Origin: Parietaria judaica
Lineage: Eukaryota; Streptophyta; Magnoliopsida; Rosales; Urticaceae
Length of the DNA: 64,000 nt
Direction: 5' to 3'
NCBI GenBank assembly: GCA_954871525.1
Contig: OX940871.1
Location: 14,848,532 to 14,912,531, forward strand
Below are positions 32,455 through 44,641 of this stretch, one piece after another. Both the position numbers and the translations under genes were made by a program. Under the pieces are notes generated by a model. It ran no database searches, was not told where the DNA came from, and saw only the letters and a list, made by a program, of their open reading frames with translations. Every line of letters starts with the position of its first letter. Positions within the stretch are counted from its first letter, which is position 1.

Positions 32455-32858
32455 CTGGCTCGCTTTTTGTTGGAATTAATATATCTTATTATTATGAGAA
32501 AGTAATGGAAAAAAAAACTATTAAGTATCTAATAGATAGTAACAGTAAGTTACTTAATTTACATAAAATAACGATCATCCTGTATTTAAATTTAATTTGT
32601 AACCTTTTTTTCGCTTGATGCTTATTTGCTTCGTGAATAAAAGTCCATCACGTCTACGAATATATTGCAATAAAATCACAGTCACATAAAATTTCAATTA
32701 ACTAATATGATATAAAAATGCAAACTTTCTGTTGAGGTAAGATTTCGTCTATGACGATTTGTACTCATACGACAAATTTATTTATGTTGTTTATTATATT
32801 GAGTTATAATTGCAAAAAAACCCAACGCGAGATTAGGCCCAACAAGCCAAGTCAAAGG
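32455..32858. other. No gene recognised; flank of hAT and solo LTR
   Basis: AT-rich DNA. The final part before 32858 may belong to an older LTR that continues at 35617 beyond the solo LTR. Confidence 0.4.
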
Positions 32859-35611
32859 TGTTGGACATGTGTGTCCTTAAACAAGATATTTATCCATTTG
32901 TAAAAGATTATGACAAGTCGTTGAATAAAGATGGTACTTATTATGTTAATCTTATTATAGTTTCTGTAGAGTAAAATAGAATGTTTGATTCCTTAGTTCA
33001 TAAAGGATGCAATTATGTTATTATTATCACAAAGGAGTCATGTGAGGAAGAATTAATAAACATAATAAATGAACTTAAAATGTCCGTGACCTGATTAACT
33101 GGGTGGGAGCCCATTAATCGGTAAGGTCATTAATGTGACTGAAGTGACAATCCTATTCTGGATTTTGTGTGTGAACACTCACTAGAAGTGCATTAAGTAT
33201 GAAGCGTCTTCATACTGGACTGGACCTGACTTAAACTCAAGAAAGTTGTCATATAAGACCGTCACTGACAACTTGTAGTTGAGTCGCAAAATGATGATCA
33301 AATGGATATTAGTTCTAAGTCCTGAGTGGTCATGAGTCCAAGCTGCTGGCTTGATTGTTCTTTGATTTAACCGTTAAAGAACACAAGACATTACCGCTGT
33401 TCCCAACACTATTATTTTGGGAACATGATAGTCAGTAGTAAGGATTGCTTGATCATAGATATGGGCATCACACAGCTCTCTTCAGAGTCATGATGATTCC
33501 CTTGATTGTCAGTGGTGAGAAGTGAGAGGTACCCGTGCGCAACTTATGAATCGAAACCATAAGTGGGTTACTCATAATATTACTGGCTGAGTCAAGGATG
33601 AAAATGCATTGAGGGGCATTACGGTATAAACCGCCTGCTCATGTGTGGGTCATCAAGTGAAAGGACAATAATCTGTATTTGATTGAATCTAATGGACACC
33701 CTGCTGTATATAAGGGAATAATATATACCGTATCACTAAAGAGTGCAGCCTCGGGTCTATAGTGGAATCACTTCGAGGTTTGACGAACAACTAGCAGTTC
33801 GTTGGAGCTTAAGTGATACGGGTCCATGGTCCCCAGGATAGCTCCGTAACGGATGATACGTACGTGATTAAAATACATTCTGGATAATTTTTAATCATTT
33901 GGCTCGACTTATAAAACTGACAAGTCTGTGACAGACGTCAGATAGTTTTATCGATAGCGTGGCAAAAGTATCATATTTTGGTACACGAAAGTAACTGATA
34001 AAAAGAAAGTTAGAATTTAGATTTTCGAACAGCACCATATTGTTCTAAATTAAATTCTAAGCAACATTGCTTTTTGAACCAAGTCATTCTGACTTACGGT
34101 TTGTGATTTATGGATTTTCTAAGTTTATGACTCGGTTCGATAAACTATGAAATTAAATCACATGTCACGAATTTAAATGATGGTGTTGCACCATGACATT
34201 TAATGTGTGACAAAGAGATCAGGGTTTATTAATATAATTTGATTATTTGGATTTGATTATTAATATCTTATTAATAATTAATTAATAATTAAAGGATTTA
34301 TATTAATAAATAAATAATATATATTCATGTATTATTTAATGTGTATTTCGAATTAGGGTTTGAGTATAACAAACCCTAGATAAATTCGAATAACCAATAT
34401 TGAAAGATTTTATTTTTGCGGCATAAATACCTGAAGTCTGGTATAATGGCAAAAAACCCTAAAATCAATTTAATCCATTGGATCGGTTATGATTTAGTAT
34501 CAACCGTTGGATTGAGATAATTGATTCAAACCCTAATGTAATTCGAAATTGAAATTTGGTGACCAAGTTTAGGTATTTCGAATTAGCTTAATTAATTCTG
34601 TCCGTTGGATCGGTTTTTAGATCTAATCTTTAAACCGTCGGATTAGAAATTAATTAACATTATATATATGATATTAAAATTCGAATAAATATGAGATAAA
34701 AGTTCGAATTAGGGTTTAGTAAAACCCTAGGGTATTTGACTTTATCCCTAATTGATTTGATCCATTGGATTGGTTTAAGATTTAATTTTAACCATTGGAT
34801 CTAGATAATCATTAACAAATTCGAATTTGAATATATATATATAATATAATTCAAAAAATATATGATATGATCTTATCTTATATTATTCAATTAATTAAAT
34901 CCCTGATTAATTATATCCATTGGATCTAGATGAGATTGAATCTGGATCATTGGATTGAAATAATTATTTATATTTAATTAAAAGAATTCGAATAATGGGA
35001 GGGAAAATCTACAAATCGGTTACAGCTTGAGCCTATAAAAGGGAAGCTCATTCTACACATTCAACACACCTTTCCCCAGAGCAAAAACTCGAGCTCTCCC
35101 TCTCTCTCTAGGGTCTGCGAGTTTTTTGCTTCTGATCTCTTTTTTTCTGGTTCGGCTTAGGAGATAATTTTTCTCCGGTAGCTTTAAAAGAACCTTCAGT
35201 TAAATTTTGCGACGGAGTCCTGCCAGCAAAGCCCACGCTTCGGTAGCGAGGAATCCAGGAGTCTATCCCGGAAGATCACGGGAGTTTCCCTCAGCACCGG
35301 CGGAGCCCTGCCCAAGTCAGAACGCGCAGCTGGAATCGTCAACTGAGGTACGGCCTTATGCATTGGGTAAATAAATGCGACCATTTACTGCTTTCTATTT
35401 ATTTCCTATTCGACTAGATTATTAATAATGAATATGAAAATATTAAATTCGAAATATTTATCAGATCTCGTTTTGATTGTTACCCGATATCCGTGTTGTC
35501 GGTCCGATAACAAGATTTCCGCTTTAAAATGAATTTTTAAATGTTACCGGGACGGCCCGGAAGCTATTATCGTGGTAAGGAAGTCGGCTTGATACCACCG
35601 ATTTCCCAACA
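32859..35611 (+). repeat. Solo LTR of the long-LTR Copia family (copy 3, 2753 bp)
   Basis: Begins TGTTGGACATGTGTGTCC and ends TTTCCCAACA. It is flanked by a perfect 5-bp duplication AAAGG (32854-32858 and 35612-35616) and contains no coding interior. It has a TATA box CTATAAAAG (about 35033-35041) followed by a CT-rich leader (35090-35115). It matches 22256-24988 closely. Confidence 0.93.
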
Positions 35612-36250
35612 AAAGGAAGCATGGCAAACATGTCTAAAAGGTGGACATCAACGAAGAGACGCGACGAAGATCTTCATTCAGCGAAGAAGCACGCCACAAC
35701 GTAATTTTATCGATCAAACCTCATCGATAGAGTTCATCACCAATATAAAGGAAGCAACAAGCTAAGTCGGTCCACGAGACATAATTTTGTCGACTAGACT
35801 AAAACACGGACGACGAAGAGAAGAGCTAGCATGCATCAATCAATACAGCTCAAGCGACGCTCTAGGAAATTGATGACGACGATTACACCCACGATTACAG
35901 CCTCGTCATTATGGCAATTATGAAGGAATCAAACACGTATTGTAACAGCCCATTTATGAGCCCAAATTCGAATTATTTCGCTATAAATAGAGAGTTAAAA
36001 CTCATGTACAGAGGATCACAATTTTTATCAACACGAGACACAAGACTTTGACGATAAAGCCCATAAAAAATACCCGATTCATTTCTAAAATATCAATAAC
36101 TTTCAACGTGATCTAGCTTTAATGGAAAGTCCTGAGCTCTAAGATCATCTAAACGCTAAATTACGACGTCTGTAACTCCGTGATTGCTGAAGTGATTTTT
36201 CCACCTCAACACTTTCTAAAAAAATAACAAAATAGAGACTCGATACACAC
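35612..36250 (+). repeat. LTR-like promoter sequence interrupted by solo LTR copy 3
   Basis: The TATA box GCTATAAATAGAGAG (35980-35994) and the following CATGTACAGAGGATCAC text look like the U3/R part of another LTR. Its left part would be just before 32854. No coding region, primer-binding site or second copy was found. Confidence 0.35.
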
Positions 36251-37027
36251 ATATATATATATATATTACGCAGGTCGATTACTTTGATCGTTACAAAAAA
36301 TGAAAGTTACATAACTGTTATTTTTGCTCAAACTTGAGTAGATCTGCCGCTAGTATCTCAAGATAAATTATCAAAAGTAGAGCACCATGTCCATGCCATT
36401 CCCAAGAGTAAGTAGTAAAGAAATTATGGGAAAATAGTGATTGAGTGAAGTCTGAAGAAACAAATGGAGAGTGTGGTTTGTGGGGCCAGGCCAAGCAAGG
36501 GGTGTAAGTGTAACTTTAAGGGTGATGTCAGAGAAAGAATAGACTTGGACAAGTGTAATGCCTAAAATAATTATGTCAAAGAGTTTGGGACACTTCAACC
36601 CACTGTTGACACCTGTCAATAGCCCAAACGACTTGATAATTAACTAAAACTAATTAATATCTATTGTTTCCCTCTTTCTCTTTTATTCAATTAAAATAGA
36701 GATTTAATTTTTTATAAAAATATTTAAATTTGACCTATCGAGGGCCGTAAAAAGTAGCTTAAAAATATATAATATTAACAAATATAAAATTACCTTTCTT
36801 TTGTCCTTTTTAATAGAAGTTTGTCAATTTTTTAACATGGTGTTATTAAATTATAAATAAAAATATGTCTATATCGTCTGATATTTGTTTGTTATACTTT
36901 TGCTATAATGAATTATCTGAATTGTGTTGTGTGTGAATGGGAAAAGATAAACGCTAATAATCTCAATGTTTCATGAGATATGACATGAATCATCTAGTGA
37001 AGTTCTCTTATTGCATTATTTATTTTG
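36251..37027. other. No gene recognised
   Basis: AT-rich. The minus ORF at 36371-36619 shows no known motif. Confidence 0.5.
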
Positions 37028-37159
37028 AGTATATACAAGGCCGTTTGAGATTTTCGGGGCCCTAGTCGAGGAGAATTTTGGGGCCCCTCTACTGTTATTG
37101 CAAAAATTAATCTGATACAAAAATATATATAATATTTATATAATAAATAAATTTTCATT

Positions 37160-37582
37160 CAAGTAAGACGGTTCTACCATTTTTAGAAGAAAAAGTACTA
37201 ATCAAGTCTGCATAATAGGGTTTCTCGACTATCTCATTTTCGATAGACAATGTAGCTAAACGTCTCAGTCTATCTTGAGACATGTTGATCTAAGATAAGA
37301 CTTGATCAATTTTAACTTTGAGAAACTTTTGCATGCGCAACTATGATCGGTATGGTTAATATGATTCGGTAGGCAATCCAAGTATTTGGATAAATCTTGT
37401 ATGTAGTTCAAAACATCGATCGTTCTCTTCCTCTCGGTTGACACGTTCACACTTAGGATTTCTAATTTCTTCAAGAGATCATCTCGATCACTATCTGGAG
37501 CTTGATTGTGCTCTATTTCCTTTGTACAGTTAGTGCAAAAACTCTTCAAACTATCTCTATATGCAGCTTTTAGCTTCTTCAT
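37160..37582 (-). pseudogene. C-terminal remnant of a DUF4371-type hAT transposase
   Basis: The minus frame has family-typical text: MKKLKAAYRDSLKSFCTNC, KLEILSVNVSTERKRT and SFSKLKLIKSYLRST. After a small frame change near 37285 it continues MSQDRLRRLATLSIENEIVE and YYADLISTFSSKNGRT. This is the end of the RNase H fold and the dimerisation region. The first several hundred residues are missing. Confidence 0.75.
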
Positions 37583-37979
37583 ATCAAGTAAAACCCCAAA
37601 TTACTTTACAAAATTCTGAAATTGTTCAAACCTAAATGAAAAAAAAAAATTACTTCAATTTTTTTTTTAAAGTAACTATATAACCCATATTTCAAAGTAC
37701 CAAATGAGATGTTCTAACTTGATATTGAATGAAGATATAACTTATCAACAATGTAGATAAAATAGTGAGTTTTGAACATTTCTTTGTCAGATTGTGTCAC
37801 TGCTTCACTAACATTATCACAAAATTGCATTTTTTTTTCTCTGAGCTCTTCGCTTCTCTATGAAATTTAGCTATGTTTCCAATTCACTTGCAATCTCTAA
37901 AGCATCTATCACATTAGTCTCTAATCTTGTTTCTCTCTATTCTATCAAGTTAAGTGATATTAATTAATTTAGAGTCCCT

Positions 37980-38300
37980 TATTAATTTGACAATTAGATA
38001 GGGGCCCATTTATTAAAGTTAAGTAATATGAATTAATTTTTTTGGGGCCCTTAAATTTAATTTAAGTAATATTAATATTAATTATTATTTTTTGGGCCCC
38101 TAAATTTAATTTAAGTAATATTAATATTAATATTAATTTAATAGAGTAGTTTTTTTTCTTATAAAAATATGTGATATTTGGACCCTTAAATTTGATTTTT
38201 GGGGCCCCTAAATTTAATTTAAAAGTGTCTAGATTTTCTTAAAGAATTTATGTGATATTGGGGCCCTTAAATTTGATTTTTGGGGGTCTCTAAATTCGAG
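37980..38300. repeat. GGGCCC(C/T)TAAATTTAATTTAAGTAATATTAA repeats
   Basis: At least six imperfect copies of a GGGGCCC-TAAATTTAATTT unit make up the right subterminal part of the deleted hAT. Confidence 0.7.
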
Positions 38301-38364
38301 AATATTTTTTTACTAAAGGCGCGCGCCGATTCCGCCTCCCCTCGGGCACGACTCTGAGTATATA

Positions 38365-38877
38365 TATTATAATTGATAAATAGTAAGAGACGAAGAGGAA
38401 GAGGAAGGCAAAAATGTTGACCATCAAAATGATTGCAGTGAAAGGAATTTGTTGTACTTTATAAGAAAATAAAAAAAATAAGAAAAAAAGAAAGAGAGAA
38501 GCTTTTGGTTTGTTCTTTTCTAGATAGAGCAAGAGATTATCCTTTGAGTAAAACATGTATTTCCAGCCCTCGCTCCTTTGTAATAATCTTCTTATTTTAA
38601 TATTTCTATCTTCTCTAGTTCTCTCTATCTATCTAATAAGTGAGGTGAGCTTTTGTTTTTTCCATTTTAGACAACTTTTGAAGCTACAACAATACTTGCC
38701 GGCATAACATTTTATATCTACTCACGTACAAGCTTACTTATAGCTTATATATATACACCATATACACATATATATACAATGTACGTAGTGTATATGTCAT
38801 GTATATATATATACACACACACATGATAGGAGAGTTGAGGAGATCACGTACAATGTACATATGTGTGTATTACTGTA
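38365..38877. other. No gene recognised; purine-rich tracts and a TATATA microsatellite
   Basis: 38390-38510 is purine-rich. 38745-38822 is TATA/CACA microsatellite. Nothing coding was recognised. Confidence 0.45.
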
Positions 38878-38886
38878 TTATTACTA

Positions 38887-39347
38887 GGGTTAATGATGGC
38901 AAAAATACCTAAGTTTTGGTTAAAGAACCTCTCGGGTACTCAAAGTTTAAAAATTATGGTAAAAATACCCAAAGTCATATTTGGGGAGTTGACCACTCCA
39001 ATCTCGTAACACCGTTAGTTTACATGTTAACTCTGACCACACGGACAAACGTGGGTTGCCGACAAAACAATGTTTTCCACGTTGACAAGCCCACATCAGC
39101 CTCGTTAACAACGAATTAAACCCCTAAGTAATACTATTTAATACAACTAATTGAACCTCTAATGATTACACTTAACGAGACAGATTTTTCCACGTGGCCA
39201 GAGTTATTGGGTAAATTAATGGCGTTACAAGAATGAAGTGGTCAACTCCCCAAATGTGACTTTGGGTATTTTTGCCACCACTTTTAAACTTTGAGTACCC
39301 GAGGAGTTCTTTGACCAAACTTTAGATACTTTTGCCGTCATTAACCC
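38887..39347. mobile_element. Mutator-type MITE with perfect 9-bp duplication
   Basis: The 461-bp foldback starts GGGTTAATGATGGCAAAAAT and ends with the inverted ACTTTTGCCGTCATTAACCC. The flanks are TTATTACTA on both sides (38878-38886 and 39348-39356). A 9-bp duplication is typical of Mutator-like elements. The inverted arms are over 110 bp, including the GGGGAGTTGACCACT block and its complement. Confidence 0.92.
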
Positions 39348-39356
39348 TTATTACTA

Positions 39357-40980
39357 TATATATAGACACCAATTATTTTATGGACAAACATTTTTTTACT
39401 CGATTCATTATTTTTATCCCTATATAATCAATTACTTTACCCATAGGGTCCATAAGTAATTATTTGTCGAGTTGTAATCTTAACATTGTAACCTAAAGAA
39501 CAAAAAAAAAATATAAAATTCCGGGTACATTCAATTTTCCATCGGAGACAGACTTGGCTTAGAGTGTGGAGGACAAACACAAGAACACAAAATGGAATAA
39601 GGCAATGGAGGGGAGGAAACGCATAAAATTTTACGTTGTTCGACCTGTTCAAGATGTGCCTACTTCATGGAGGATTTTATTATGACTTTGTAGCACCAAA
39701 AAATTAATTGTGCGCATAGGACACGTTTTGCGAAAGTTCCAAGCGAGAACGGCGAAGGAAAAGATACACAAGAGCATAGTCGAGCCCTTTAACGAGGAAA
39801 ATATGAGATTACTAGGAAAAAAGTCTAGCGTGAGCTGCGGGGAGCGGAGAGATGTTTACGTATCCAAACTCCTTACTCGTTCAAAGGAGTTTCTAATCGA
39901 TCGGGATCCTCGCAAAACCCAACCACTCACTCTATGTCTTCTCTATATCTATTCTCGATCAAGCCCTTAACCGAAGTGATGGTTAAGATCATAAGATGCT
40001 AGAAGTAGAAAATATAATGGAGATGACTCTATTTTGTTAACATTTATAAAAAAGAGTATGATAATTAGAAATCGATTATACAAGAATCTTTCCGATCATT
40101 ATGCTATCTTACACTGAATACTGACGTCTGTGTGGGGGGGTGGGGTTAGGGTTTCTTTGTATTATTGCATGGGAATTTTATTTCCAATTTTTGGAAGAAA
40201 AAAAAAACTTGTGTTTCTGTGGAAGTTATAATTAAGTGGAGGAGCAGTGTCATTTCACTTCAATCTGAAAACTGCACAAAAATTCACATCCACAAGAATA
40301 TATCAATTTAATTACTTCTTCATTGTCTCCGTACATGTAATTTCTAACACTCATGCCGGGTTTCTTGTAATTTCAAACCTATAGCCATTTCTCTCTCTAT
40401 TCCCCCCATGGTATTGTATTTGTAAATTCTACTTCACAAGTATATATGGTTTCATTTTCCCCATTTCTCAATGTCCATAATGCTTTATGATTAAATAAAA
40501 CTTGACAAGTATATAATTTACTAGTTAATTACTAATCCAACATACCCAAATGACTTAAGGGGAAATGATTTTTGGTAGTTAAACAGGAGTACTAAGGAAA
40601 AAAAATTGAACTTATTAATTTATTGACTGAAAATTTAATCATATTATTTAAAGTCGGAATGATACAAAATATTACTTACTATATATTTTTAATTAATAGG
40701 GTATTAATTTAAAAAGTTTCTATTGTATGTGGATCTAATTCTCAGTAATTATTATATATAACTTATATTAAATTCGCAATTATAAATTTTACGTGGATAT
40801 AAAATTAAAGCTGTAACTTATAATTTACATAATAAAATTACAGATATAACTTATATATATTTACCAAAAAAATCAGTTGGTTAATGATTGATCCATAAAA
40901 TCTTATCGGTAACTTTACGTGTCAGTAAGATAATATAAGACTGTTATAGAATGATAATATATCATTATAGTTTATTTTGT
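39357..40980. other. No gene recognised; possible degenerate LTR at about 39600-39990
   Basis: 39630-39670 contains ACGTTGTTCGACCTGTTCAAG and CTACTTCATGGAGG, words I associate with plant LTR or TRIM sequences. The ORF at 39710-39970 has no motif. The rest is AT-rich. Confidence 0.3.
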
Positions 40981-41454
40981 ACGGTTGTGTTGAAGATCGA
41001 AAAACCGAAAACAACTTAAAGGTGTTTTTTTTTCTTCATTAAATTTGCAGTGGACTCTAAGACGGATCTCCAAGAACAAAGACAAATGATAACCGAATTC
41101 AGTTTATGAAACTAATACGACAATGTTTAAAACAAAAAATAAATAAATAAAAACTAGTCTCTACGACCATAACCAAACTAGGTACCATTTGGTTCGCTGG
41201 TTCGGGAAACTAGTTTTCGAAATTAGTTTGGGATCAGTCTAGGAGTTCAGTCTACCAAACCACTTTGGGAGTTTAATTTTAGAAGCATTGTTTGGTTAAA
41301 CTTTTTAAAAAACCGGCTCGTTTGGAACAACTTAATTTTTTTTAAAATTGTTCTTAATTTTAGTTTCAAAAACAAATTGTTTAAAAAAAAAAAAACTAAC
41401 TGGTGTTTGGTAAATTATTTGTAAGACAGTTGTTGCTGGTAACAAAAACTAATT

Positions 41455-41759
41455 GGGAAACTTCATAAAACATCCCTCAAAACACCATAGATTATTTTAC
41501 TACACCTCAAAACATCATAATTGGAAATAGATCCTTTTCAAATTTGTAATACAAAAATACCCTTTCAAAATTACATATTGTGTCCTGAAAAATGGACATA
41601 TTGCCTCCTGAAAAATGGACAATTCACGTCCGAAAAAATGGACACAAATAAGGGTATTTTGGTACATAAAATTTAAAAAGGATGTATTTCCAATTATGAT
41701 GTTTTGAGGTGTAGTAAAATAATTTATGATTTTTTTAGGGATGTTTTATGAATTTTCCC
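41455..41759. mobile_element. MITE nested in the repeat cluster, 8-bp duplication AACTAATT
   Basis: The 305-bp element starts GGGAAACTTCATAAAACATC and ends with the inverted ATGTTTTATGAATTTTCCC. Arms of about 80 bp include CCTCAAAACATCATAATTGG and its complement. Flanks AACTAATT are at 41447-41454 and 41760-41767. Confidence 0.88.
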
Positions 41760-41959
41760 AACTAATTTAGCTTTTGGTAAAAAAATTCTTTAGGCTAAAA
41801 AAACTAAAATAGACTAAAACCGTATTTTTGTTTTTAGAAAAGAAAAAAAAGGCTACGAATTCTAGCTTTTACGATTTATGTATAAAATCTAAAATCGATC
41901 TTATGCTTTTTGGAATAACAATTTTGCCAAACACCTGAAAAACAATTTAGTTTATTTAT

Positions 41960-42100
41960 ATAAAAAGGGTAAATGAACGAAATGCCCATTTTGAGTCAAA
42001 CTTTCTAAAAAACTGCCTATTGTGTGTATTTTTTATTCTCACAAATAAGCATTTCTTGACAGGTTTGACACAAAATTGGGTATTTCGTGCAATTTCCTAA
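41960..42100. mobile_element. Small foldback MITE related to the one at 13113-13262
   Basis: Inverted arms GAAATGCCCATTTTGAGTCAAA and TTTGACACAAAATTGGGTATTTC, written here only in part, surround GTGTGTATTTTTTATTCTCACA. No duplication was recognised. Confidence 0.5.
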
Positions 42101-43190
42101 AAAATAAAACAGGGCTAAATAAGTTGTACCAAACGCACCCAATTTGTGGTTGAAATGCAATAAATAAACCGAACACAATTTATGTCACTAAAAAGGTATG
42201 TTTGATTTGAAAACAAAATAATAAATATTATGCCAAAAAATTTAAATTTAATTACTGATTACATGTTTAAATAAATGTAATATAAAATATAAAAAAATAG
42301 TTTAAGTAATTTATATCATTATAATTAAGATAGAATTTAATGATATGAATAATTTAAGTACGTTCATAAATATGGTAATATCATTACAATATATAATCAA
42401 ATATAAAAATAATTTTAATAATTTAATTACTTGAGTTAATATTATAAATAATATAATACTAGTATGCTATATTATAGAATGATAATTTATTTTTAGTTAT
42501 ATTTGTACGCTTTAGTTGAGGACAAAAAAAATAAAAAACAAGTTCAAGTTGTATTATGTTTTTAGTGGTCTGAGATTCGTCGTGAAAACAGAGACAACTG
42601 GTTCCCAAACATGGTTTCTGAAATAAATATAGATACTGCTTGAAACCAAAACGAGAAACTGATGTGTGGGACCATAACGAATACCACTATTGTTTTAGCC
42701 GAAGAAAATAAATATTAAGAATAAGCCTCTGCACTTATGTCAAATATTTGGGTGGCGTTTGGTTAACTGGATTGAGAAACTAGTTTTGCAATTTAGTTTT
42801 GGAATCAGTCTGAGAGTTTAGTCTACCAAACCAGACCGAGAGTTTGATTTTTGAAACACTGTTTGATTAGTCTTTGGTCAATATGTGGTGAATTTAAATG
42901 AAAAAAATGCAATAAAACGCAATTTTATGTTACTATAAAGAAAGTATTTTTATTTGAAAGTAATATATATTAATATCATGTCTAAAAAATATTTGTCATG
43001 CTACAAAAAAAATTCATATTTCATGACTCTAATTACATGTTTAAATAATATAATATAAAGTAATAAATATTATGTTTCAAGAGTTTATATCATTGTAATT
43101 AAGTTAGTATTTAATAATATACGATAGAGTTGAAGACTAAAGACAGAAAACAACTTTAAGCCTGTGGTCTGCGAGATCGGTCTGAGAAAA

Positions 43191-43647
43191 CATATATATA
43201 TATGAGGATCTTTAGATTTCACTCCTACCCCATGGTGACTCGAACTCAAGATCTCTAATCTTTAATATATTAAGTGATGTGCTTGTTACCATCATACAAG
43301 TAGTATATAATATATGTATACAGTATAAATATACACACGCTTCATTCACACAACTGCTTTCCGAGTAGAAACAGTGCCCACTATAATCACGGTTTGATAG
43401 CCTCGTCGATCTAGTCTCCTCTGTATTCGAGAAACCTCTCTCTCTCTCATACACACGCAGCGCACAGAACGTACTGTAATAATAATTCTCTGTTTCAAAC
43501 CCTGATATAGTTTAATCCCTCGTTGATCTTAGTTTATACTTCATTAAACCCCACACCAGTTTATCATAAACTATTTTATATATATATATATAGTATAGAT
43601 ACAGTGCCACTACAACTCAGTAGCCTCGTAGAACCTCTCTCTACCAA
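43191..43647 (+). promoter_or_regulatory. Upstream region and 5' leader of the FD-like gene
   Basis: Contains TA-rich TATA-like runs at 43190-43203 and 43574-43592. It also has two related leader-like blocks (CAGTGCCCACTATAATCAC near 43373 and CAGTGCCACTACAACTCAG near 43602), each followed by CTAG/CGTAG-CCTCTCTCT text, so the leader seems partly duplicated. The start site is unknown. Confidence 0.4.
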
Positions 43648-44641
43648 ATGTTGTCATCATCAACAAGCAGCGAAGAAACCAGCAACACCACCACAGCCTC
43701 ACGCCCAAACCAACTCTCTTCTTCCTCCTCCTCCTCCAGCAGAAGAACCAGACCCTCGCCGAGAAGATCCATGGAAGAAGTCTGGAAAGACATCAACCTC
43801 TCTTCCCTCCCCGAAACCCCGACCTTCCACCACCCAATGATCAGAGCTCACCACCACCACCGACGCAACACCCAACACACCGCCACCTTCCGACCAAACC
43901 CGGGCCTCTTCCAGGACTTCCTCGCCAGACCCTTCTCGCCCAACGACCCTCGCCAGCCAGCGGCCACGAGCAGAGCGTCTCGGCTGCTCAACGCTCCGTC
44001 GTCGGGCCGCCCCATCACGGCGCTGAGCCTGAAATCGGGCCCCGAGTTCAACTTCGTGGAGAAGACGTACTCGTTTGCGAGCCCTTTTGAGGGGCTGCCT
44101 TGCGCTTCGGGGAAGAAGAGGTGTCCGAGCTTGGAGGAAGACAGTGGCGTCACCAACAATGGCGATCGGAGACACAAGCGCATGATCAAGAACAGGGAAT
44201 CTGCGGCGAGATCCAGAGCCAGAAAACAGGAAAGGAACTATCTTTCTCATAATTACCACCCATATATATATATAGTTATGTAAAATTAATGATCAAATTT
44301 TACTGTTTAATAATTATCGAAGTGACCCCGTCTAAAATTTATTTTTATTTTTATGCCGGCAAAGACATTTTGGGCTAACGAACAAACTCTTTTCGCGTTT
44401 TATTTTTCAGGCATATACGAGTGAGTTGGAGCTTGTAATTGAAGGATTAAAGAAAGAGTGTGCCAAGCTTAAGAAAGAGCAACACAAGGTTATTATTATT
44501 ATTATGCATGTTCAACGTTTTTTTTAATACATATTTTTATATGTTTTTGCTGGTATAATATATTCTCAGCTCAGCGAAGCAGCAACAGCTCAGCTTCCGA
44601 AAAAGCACAGCCTCCAGAGAAGCTCAACAGCGCCATTTTGA
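43648..44641 (+). CDS. FD: FD-like bZIP transcription factor, three exons, first intron with GA donor
   Basis: FD is the nuclear bZIP that joins 14-3-3 and the florigen FT to activate floral identity genes. Exon 1 (43648-44229, 194 codons) starts MLSSSTSSEET. It has the conserved MEEVWKDINLSSL and LFQDFLARPF motifs and the basic region RRHKRMIKNRESAARSRARKQ. Exon 2 (44411-44488) gives the leucine zipper AYTSELELVIEGLKKECAKL. Exon 3 (44570-44641) ends LQRSSTAPF, the C-terminal SAP phosphosite that binds 14-3-3. Exon positions match the FD family and the total is 243 residues. Intron 2 is GTTATT...CTCAG. Intron 1 begins CAG-GAAAGG where CAG-GTAAGG is expected. Without splicing the protein stops after the basic region (211 residues). 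An in-frame alternative donor GTTATG at 44275 would insert 15 residues before the zipper. Confidence 0.88.

Larger units (their letters stand above)
37036..38356 (-). mobile_element. Internally deleted hAT element of the DUF4371/TTF-type family
   Basis: The left end is CAAGGCCGTTTGAGATTTTC and the right end, inverted, is CAGAGTCGTGCCCGAGGGG. A perfect 8-bp duplication AGTATATA flanks it (37028-37035 and 38357-38364). It retains only the last part of a transposase gene (37190-37582). The right half is built of repeated GGGGCCCCTAAATTTAATTT-type units (37980-38290). Confidence 0.85.
40981..43190. repeat. Cluster of related MITE/hAT-like repeats
   Basis: Two copies of GTTTGGTT...CTGG...AAACTAGTTTT...AATCAGTCT..GAG..(T)CAGTCTACCAAACC occur at about 41185-41290 and 42755-42860. 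Three copies of GTTGAAGA...GAAAACAACTT...GTGGTCTG/GTGGACTC occur at about 40990, 42515 and 43128. TTTGGT-type ends (GGTACCATTTGGTT at 41180, ACCAAACGCACCC at 42128) suggest hAT-type MITEs. Confidence 0.55.

Noticed and set aside
40136..40155. G-run plus GGTTAGGGTTT as a telomere remnant
   Set aside because: Only one telomere-like unit is present; single telo-boxes are common in plant promoters.
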